DNA of 64,000 nucleotides from Candidatus Fermentibacter sp. (lineage in GTDB: Bacteria > Fermentibacterota > Fermentibacteria > Fermentibacterales > Fermentibacteraceae): assembly GCA_030373045.1 (NCBI GenBank), contig JAUCPW010000044.1:1-64000 (forward strand), read 5' to 3'. Position numbers and translations under genes: made by a program. Below are positions 59,034-64,000 of the stretch, in pieces. Below the pieces are notes generated by a model. The model did not search any database. It was not told the DNA's origin and saw only the letters and a list, made by a program, of their open reading frames with translations. The number at the start of each line of letters is the position of its first letter. The first letter of the stretch is position 1.

Positions 59034-59782
59034 CAGGCCCCACCCCCCGTCCTCTCCTGGATCGTTATACCGGTACGGCTGACGCCGTTGCGCCTGAGCA
59101 TGTCGAGCGCCTGGACCATTCCGTTGTAGTCGCAGTCGGGGAAGAACTTGAGGATGACGACGAGTTCGCTCTCCCTCACGACCGTAGCTATCTCGCCCTG
59201 TACGGCGTCGGCCAGGACGAGGGTGTCGCCGAACGCCACCTGCCCGAACAGGGGATCGTCGTCGACGGCTATCTCGCCGCCGAGCAGGATCCGCATGAGG
59301 CCGGGCTTCACCTGGGGAACCAGGTTCTCGCCCTCGACTGCCCGCTCGAGGCTCGAGTACGTGTTCTCGGGCAGGTCCATCGCCACGAGCACGTTGGTGA
59401 GCAGCCTCGAACGGGTGGCGGAGAGCGCCTCGACCCTGTCGCTCGCCAGCGACCGTATACCGGACACCAGCGAGTCGGACTCGAGGCTCACGTCCTCGCC
59501 CGCCCTGGCCCTCTGGAGCGGACCCCCCGGAGGAGCCTGGTCGATGAGTGCGACATACTCGTTCAGGCCCCACTGCTTGACCGTCATCATGAGGCGGTTG
59601 GCCTCGTCGATGATGACTTCCTGCGTCTGCTCGTCGGGCTTCTTGGGCAGCCTGTAGGAGATGCCCTTCTGGACCTCGAACGTCGTCGTGACGAGGAAGA
59701 AGATCAGCAGCAGGAAGCCGATGTCGGCCATCGATGCTTCCGGGATGTCCGCGCTTGCTGTCGGTTTCTTGAGGAGTCGCAT
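59033..59782 (-). CDS. exbD: ExbD/TolR-family protein, long paralogue
   Basis: 249 residues, about 100 longer than usual. The membrane helix with Asp is SMADIGFLLLIFFLVTTTF (about 17-35). The periplasmic part has an insertion (about 75-160) before the C-terminal ExbD fold (VILKFFPDCDYNGMVQALDML). The two ExbDs may form heteromeric pairs in the ExbB pentamer, which is inference. Confidence 0.9.
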   Translation of the reverse strand: MRLLKKPTASADIPEASMADIGFLLLIFFLVTTTFEVQKGISYRLPKKPDEQTQEVIIDEANRLMMTVKQWGLNEYVALIDQAPPGGPLQRARAGEDVSLESDSLVSGIRSLASDRVEALSATRSRLLTNVLVAMDLPENTYSSLERAVEGENLVPQVKPGLMRILLGGEIAVDDDPLFGQVAFGDTLVLADAVQGEIATVVRESELVVILKFFPDCDYNGMVQALDMLRRNGVSRTGITIQERTGGGA

Positions 59783-59793
59783 CCGATCCCCTT

Positions 59794-60615
59794 CTAGAGC
59801 TTCTTGAGCAGTTCCATGTCGGAGAGTGTATCGATCAGGAAGCTGCTCGCCTCCTCCATGTCGATGACGTACCTGCCGATGATCGAGATGTACCAGTTAT
59901 AGGCGAGCTGCACGGGGATGGCGATCATGAGGCCGGCAGCCGTGGTGATGAGGGCCTCCTGGATACCGCTCGCGACCAGGCTGGCCTCGACGTTCTTCGC
60001 CGCGGCGATGGCGCCGAAGGCGTTGATCATGCCCGAGACGGTGCCGAGGAAGCCGAGCATCGGGGCCACGACGACCACGGAGGCCATGACGATGAGCCCC
60101 TTCTCGAGGAAGGACATCTCTACCTGGGCGGCGGTCTCGATACCCTTCTCCACTGCCTCGAGGCCCTTGTCACGCCTGACGAGGCCGGCGCGGAGGATGG
60201 ATGCAACAGGACCGCGGGTGCGGTCACAGAGATCTTCGGCGCCCTTGTGGTCGCCCTTGCGGATGTACCCGCCGAGCTGGTCGAGGAAGGTGCCCTGGTT
60301 GATCTTGCACTTGCGCAGGACGATGTACCTCTCGATGCCGATCGCTACACCGATGATGGCGCTGAGGAGCAGCGGCCACATGAATATGCCGCCGGCGATG
60401 AACAGGTCCTTCAGGTCCATCGCGGCGTTCTGGGGCCTCTCGATGTCCTCGCCTGCGGGAACGGCCGCGGAGTCGGCGGGCGGGGTCACCGGCTCGACGA
60501 CCGGCTCGGCGATCTGGGTGGTGGTGTCGACGGGGGCCGGAGCGGTCGTATCGGCGGGTGCCTGCGCCCAGGAAGCAGCAGCCAGCATGAGGACTGCCAA
60601 GAGAATGTTACGCAT
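59794..60615 (-). CDS. exbB: MotA/TolQ/ExbB proton channel family protein
   Basis: 273 residues. It begins with a cleavable-looking leader (LLAVLMLAAASWAQA) and a Pro/Thr-rich exported segment (about 20-65). Three membrane helices follow (about 72-95, 165-190, 205-230) with VVAPMLGFLGTVSGMI and the conserved proton-channel helices. The ATG at 60615 has AAGGAG 9 nt upstream; a TTG three codons earlier would abut it. First gene of exbB-exbD-exbD-tonB. Confidence 0.93.
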   Translation of the reverse strand: MRNILLAVLMLAAASWAQAPADTTAPAPVDTTTQIAEPVVEPVTPPADSAAVPAGEDIERPQNAAMDLKDLFIAGGIFMWPLLLSAIIGVAIGIERYIVLRKCKINQGTFLDQLGGYIRKGDHKGAEDLCDRTRGPVASILRAGLVRRDKGLEAVEKGIETAAQVEMSFLEKGLIVMASVVVVAPMLGFLGTVSGMINAFGAIAAAKNVEASLVASGIQEALITTAAGLMIAIPVQLAYNWYISIIGRYVIDMEEASSFLIDTLSDMELLKKL

Positions 60616-60642
60616 GAGGGACAACTCCTTGTGACTCGGTGG

Positions 60643-60668
60643 GGGGCGGTCCCCCTCGGGACCGCCCC
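60643..60668 (-). terminator. hairpin between receptor gene and exbB
   Basis: GGGGCGGTCCC (60643-60653), loop CCTC, GGGACCGCCCC (60658-60668), an 11-bp perfect stem 21 bp past the receptor stop. No T-run. Confidence 0.65.
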
Positions 60669-60689
60669 TGTGGTTCCCTGGTTACTCTC

Positions 60690-63467
60690 CTACCACTCCA
60701 GCCCGAACCCGAACCTGATCATCCTCGGGCGGGAGTAGACGTACGGATTGTCCTGGGCGCCCGTGGGATCGCGATCGGGCCTGCCGTCACCGTCCTGGTC
60801 GGCGTCGTACCAGGCGAAATCGGCGATCGTCGTGATGTTCCTGCGGTCGAAGACGTTGATGATCCAGCAGTACACATCCATCGTCAGAGGGCCCGCCCAG
60901 ATCGTGCGGTTGATCTTGACGTCGGTGTCGAGGGTCCAGGGGTAGCGGCTGCTGTTGATCTCGGGGGAGGCGCTGGCCTGGCCCGCGGGAGTGTACGGGA
61001 ATCCCGAGCCGTAGTTGAACGTCACGGTCGTCCCGAAACCCTCGAGGAACGGATAGTTGCCGATCCTGGGGCCTTCGCCCTGGGGGATGCGGAAGTCGAG
61101 GTCGGCGTTGAAGGAGTGCCTCTGATCCCAGTCGAGGTAGGACTCGTGCTTGGGGATGACCCAGCCGGACCAGAGGTACGAGTAGTTCTGGGTGGCGCCG
61201 GAGGACTTGCCCTTGGCCACCTGGTAGGTGTAGCTGGCGCTGGCGGAGAAGAAGCCCGTGGGGCGCCTCATCAGGGTTAGCTCCGCGCCGCGGACGTTGC
61301 CGAAGTCGCCGTTGATGTAGCGGTCGTAGGAGTCGACGGCGGTGTAGAAGTTCTTCTCGGTGTCGACCAGGCCGGTGATGTCCTTGTAGAAGCCGGTGAC
61401 GTCGAGCATCGTGTAGTCATCGAACTGGTGCTTGACGCCCACCTCGTAGGCTATCGTCTGCTCGGGCTCGAGGTCGACGTTGCCGATCAGCGGGAAGGCG
61501 CCGGACAGGTCGTAGGACGAGCCGGAGTACATCCTGTCCAGCATGGGCATCTGGAAGAAGTGGCCATAGGTGAAGTGGAGCACGTCGCGCTCGGTGATGG
61601 GGTGCGAGAAGCCGACGCGGGGGCTCAGGTGGTACTTTATGGGCACTTCGATGGGGTTGACGATGTGGTCGGGATCCTCGGGAGTGGTTCCCGGGGTGAC
61701 CGGGTTGGACGGGTCGGCCGGGAACTCGTCGAAGTTGGGGTCGAAGTAGTCGAACCTGAGGCCGGCGTTAACGATCATCCCGCGGTATTCCATCTTGTCC
61801 TGGAAGTAGACCGCTCCGGCGTTCGGGAACGCGTGGTAGCGGTTGAGGTAGATGTTTCCGCCCGACGCCGTGTCGACGCTGTAGTCGAAGACGTCGTAGT
61901 AGGTGGCCTCGAACCCGGTCTTGAGCTGGTGCTGCTGGTTGATCTGGCTCGTGAGGTCGAAGCGTGCAGTGGATGTCTGGCTGCGGGTGTCGCCCCAGGC
62001 CATCCTGCTGGCGCCCTGGCGGTAGAAGCCGTCGGTGTCCTGGATCCTGGAGGGGGAGTAGAGCAGCCAGTCTGCCGCGGTCCAGCCCTCGCCCAGCCAG
62101 GTCATGTCCGTGTTGCGGATCTTGTAGCTGAAGGTGGACACGTACTGGTTGAGCTTCAGCTCCATGAAAGTGGCGTCGCTGAGGGTCTGGGTGAGGCCCA
62201 TGCTGATGCTCGTGTTCTCGAGGAACCTGGTGGGGAGTCCGAACCTGATGTCCTGACCCCAGGCCAGCGTGTCGCCGTAGGTGGAGGAGCTGGTATCGGT
62301 GTCGATGTAGGGTTCCTCGAACCTGTTCCAGGCCCAGTCGCTCCAGCCGTAGTCCCTGTCCATCAGGTAGCCCGAGAAGTTTATCTTGGTGCGGGCGCTG
62401 GGACGGATCGTGAGCTTGGCCTGGCCGGAGTACTGGGTCTGCCAGCCGTTGAACTGGTACTGGTACCTGTTCTCCTCGCCGCCGCCGATCTCGAGGAACT
62501 CGCCGGAGAGGAAGAGCCTGTTGTCGCCGGGGACGTTGATGCCCATGGCGGGCAGCAGGAAGCTGGTGATGGGCTCGGGGCCGCCGACTGCGGCCTCGGC
62601 GTTGAGGCGCGCCTCGGAGAACGGGCCTGCCTCGCCGCGGCTCGACTGCCAGGTCCAGTCGTCGGCCAGGCCGAGGGACTGCCAGTCGTTGCCGCTGAGC
62701 TCGATCTCGCCCGTGTAGGAGTTCCCGCCCTCGCGGGTGATGATCTGGACGATGCCCGACTGGGCATTGCCGTACTCGGCGCCGAAGCCGCCGGTCATGA
62801 CCGACGTCTCGGCGACTGCCGACATCGGGATGTCGGCCGTGAAGGAGTTGGATGTGGCATCCTGCTGGACGATGCCGTCGACGAGGTATGCCACCTCGCC
62901 GGAACGGCCGCCGCGCATGTGGAGGCCGCCGCGGTCGGTCGTGCCGGCCTGGCGGTTGACGACGTCCTGGACGCCGGCCACGGGCAGGGTCTTGATCTCG
63001 TCACGGCCGACGACGTGCATGGAGGACGTCACGTCCCTGAGGATCATGCCGCGCTGGTCGGTGACCTGGATGACCGTGCTGCCGACCGTGGTGGTGTTGA
63101 GGGTGAAGTCCATCCTCGTGGTGAGGTCGGCGCTGACCTGCACGCCGTTCGCCGTCGAGCCGGCCATGCCCACCATGTTGGCGGACAGGTTGTACTCGCC
63201 GGGTTCGAGGTTGATGATGAAGTACTCGCCGTTGGCGTCGGTCATCGCCCCGAAGGACGTGCCGACGATCATCACGGTGGCGCCGATGAGGGGATTGCCG
63301 GAATTGTCAGTGACCCTTCCAGCGATCTTGCCGGTGGTACCCGCGCCGGCAACAAGCGCGAGGCACAGGACCAGAGCGGCAGTGATAGCCGTAGCCCTTC
63401 CTAGCACCTTGTACGCTCCTTTCCTCTGATGGGAGACGTTACCCTTAACTGCCTTCGATTTCCGCAT
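60690..63467 (-). CDS. TonB-dependent receptor with carboxypeptidase-regulatory N-terminal domain
   Basis: 925 residues. A signal peptide (about 20-42) is followed by a CarboxypepD-reg-like domain (GKIAGRVTDNSGNPLIGATV ... GEYNLSANMVG, about 45-125), a TonB plug (about 130-245 with RDEIKTLPVAGVQDVV and the NAQSGIVQIITREG end) and a 22-strand barrel ending in Trp. No separate TonB box is obvious. It imports or exports a large substrate across the outer membrane, powered by the TonB/ExbBD genes downstream. The ATG at 63467 follows GGGAG. Confidence 0.93.
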   Translation of the reverse strand: MRKSKAVKGNVSHQRKGAYKVLGRATAITAALVLCLALVAGAGTTGKIAGRVTDNSGNPLIGATVMIVGTSFGAMTDANGEYFIINLEPGEYNLSANMVGMAGSTANGVQVSADLTTRMDFTLNTTTVGSTVIQVTDQRGMILRDVTSSMHVVGRDEIKTLPVAGVQDVVNRQAGTTDRGGLHMRGGRSGEVAYLVDGIVQQDATSNSFTADIPMSAVAETSVMTGGFGAEYGNAQSGIVQIITREGGNSYTGEIELSGNDWQSLGLADDWTWQSSRGEAGPFSEARLNAEAAVGGPEPITSFLLPAMGINVPGDNRLFLSGEFLEIGGGEENRYQYQFNGWQTQYSGQAKLTIRPSARTKINFSGYLMDRDYGWSDWAWNRFEEPYIDTDTSSSTYGDTLAWGQDIRFGLPTRFLENTSISMGLTQTLSDATFMELKLNQYVSTFSYKIRNTDMTWLGEGWTAADWLLYSPSRIQDTDGFYRQGASRMAWGDTRSQTSTARFDLTSQINQQHQLKTGFEATYYDVFDYSVDTASGGNIYLNRYHAFPNAGAVYFQDKMEYRGMIVNAGLRFDYFDPNFDEFPADPSNPVTPGTTPEDPDHIVNPIEVPIKYHLSPRVGFSHPITERDVLHFTYGHFFQMPMLDRMYSGSSYDLSGAFPLIGNVDLEPEQTIAYEVGVKHQFDDYTMLDVTGFYKDITGLVDTEKNFYTAVDSYDRYINGDFGNVRGAELTLMRRPTGFFSASASYTYQVAKGKSSGATQNYSYLWSGWVIPKHESYLDWDQRHSFNADLDFRIPQGEGPRIGNYPFLEGFGTTVTFNYGSGFPYTPAGQASASPEINSSRYPWTLDTDVKINRTIWAGPLTMDVYCWIINVFDRRNITTIADFAWYDADQDGDGRPDRDPTGAQDNPYVYSRPRMIRFGFGLEW

Positions 63468-63589
63468 CCGACGCTCCCTTCACCCCCTGAGACGGACCGT
63501 CGGAACCACAACCGTACACCTTTGCCGAGCAACCATTAACGGCCCCGCCCGGAGGGCGGACTCCGCCTGTATTATCCTCTCTGGATGCG

Positions 63590-63618
63590 AGAATACCCGT
63601 GGTCCCGATGCGTGTCAA
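63590..63618 (-). promoter_or_regulatory. promoter of TonB-dependent receptor gene
   Basis: Minus strand TTGACA (63618-63613), a 17-bp spacer and TATTCT (63595-63590). The predicted leader is about 115 nt and holds a GCCC(GGA)GGGC-type palindrome near 63550. Confidence 0.8.
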
Positions 63619-63636
63619 GCATTCCCGCCGGCACTC

Positions 63637-64000
63637 TCAGCTCCCCGCGCCGAACATCGCCGGGATGGTCGGGAGCCAGTCGAACAGCAGGAACTGGGCC
63701 TGCCCGATGAGCAGGCTGATCCTGGCCATCACCGTGTATCCGAAGCTCGCGCCGAAGGCGACCATCAGGATGGTGACGCCGATGTTGGCCGCCCCGCCCG
63801 TGATCCCCCTGTGGGCCTTGGAGAAGAAGAAGTAGACCAGCCCGCAGACCACCCCGGCCACCAGTATGAGGTTGTCGAGGAATCCGGCCGTGCCGACGCC
63901 CGAGAGCGATACGATCGTGCCCTCGACCTGGCTCAGGCAGTTTGTCTGCAGGGTGCTCACCAGGCCCAGCCCGGCGCCCGTGCCCACTATCATGGCCAGC
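63637..64000 (-). CDS. polytopic membrane protein, 5' end outside window
   Basis: The frame is open to the window edge, so only the last ~121 residues are seen. Three hydrophobic segments are visible (about LAMIVGTGAGLGLVST, LVAGVVCGLVYFFFS, GVTILMVAFGASFGYTVM), and the chain ends FDWLPTIPAMFGAGS. No family is recognised. It ends 19 bp before the receptor promoter. Confidence 0.6.
   Translation of the reverse strand, partial: LAMIVGTGAGLGLVSTLQTNCLSQVEGTIVSLSGVGTAGFLDNLILVAGVVCGLVYFFFSKAHRGITGGAANIGVTILMVAFGASFGYTVMARISLLIGQAQFLLFDWLPTIPAMFGAGS

Noticed and set aside
61428-63404. Long open frame of 658 codons on the plus strand opposite the TonB-dependent receptor
   Set aside because: GC-rich codon bias leaves antisense frames open. 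The composition is Val/Gly/Glu/Arg-rich without domains, and the receptor on the other strand is certain.

Overview
The window is 64 kb of GC-rich, tightly packed bacterial chromosome. I call about 62 protein genes, most in long same-strand runs with 1-20 nt overlaps, plus three tRNAs. Several traits point to the Fibrobacteres-Chlorobi-Bacteroidetes (FCB) side of the tree: FlgD-like or type IX secretion-like C-terminal sorting domains on five predicted exported proteins, a PorV/PorQ-type outer-membrane protein, GWxTD-domain proteins, and a carboxypeptidase-regulatory/TonB-plug receptor. Candidate phyla such as Fermentibacteria, Eisenbacteria or WOR-3 would fit. This placement is inference; there is no rRNA in the window.

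Layout. 1-6.0 kb (minus strand): a truncated TPR protein, tRNA-Ser(GGA), a radical SAM protein, maf, dtd, a membrane protein, an exported subtilase and a lipoprotein. 6.2-10.0 kb: a TPR/PEGA/TonB-like protein faces an exported GH18 protein and its HTH partner, with a small AT-rich element with 25-bp terminal inverted repeats between them. 10.2-20.6 kb: an M16C peptidase and pyrE (plus) overlap an MtfA-like gene tail to tail. A membrane glycosyltransferase-like protein, a CYTH protein, tRNA-Ser(UGA), a repeat-rich spacer, two exported proteins, a GroES-like protein and a lipoprotein follow. 20.7-36.4 kb (minus): a long operon-like run reading, in transcription order, CDP-alcohol transferase, inositol-phosphate synthase, tmk, S41 peptidase, phosphohexomutase, yceD, rpmF, plsX, fabH, fabG, acpP, fabF, rnc, acyl-CoA dehydrogenase, etfB, ferredoxin-etfA, PHP protein, small exported protein. 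36.4-42.6 kb: rsmI, DUF3006 and Na/Pi-PhoU genes on minus; a UbiA-family gene, ispE, tRNA-Gln, rplY and pth on plus. 42.7-48.4 kb: a large lipoprotein (minus), then exonuclease, murA and a TolB-like lipoprotein (plus), then a 0.75-kb spacer made of repeated hairpins. 48.4-64 kb (minus): TonB-dependent receptor, ExbB, two ExbDs, TonB, an exported Fn3/sorting-domain protein, PorV, two GWxTD-type proteins, a degenerate M30-like protein and a TPR lipoprotein.

How the genes work together. The 26-32 kb block carries most of type II fatty-acid and phospholipid initiation (PlsX, FabH, FabG, ACP, FabF; no fabD here). It runs straight into an acyl-CoA dehydrogenase and its electron-transfer flavoprotein. 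The 34.6-36.4 kb pair could make inositol phospholipid. The 57.9-63.5 kb block is an energised outer-membrane transport module, followed by components typical of a type IX-like export system.

Regulatory signals. Many intergenic regions hold a recognisable sigma70-type promoter with exactly 17 bp between hexamers. At three genes (39428 minus, 39509 plus, 44589 plus) the -10 box sits 6-8 bp before the start codon with no Shine-Dalgarno sequence, which suggests leaderless transcripts. Non-ATG starts and GTGA stop/start overlaps are common. The most unusual structure is the family of modular hairpins at 16.9-17.3 kb and 47.7-48.3 kb, where flanks are conserved while stems change with pairing preserved.
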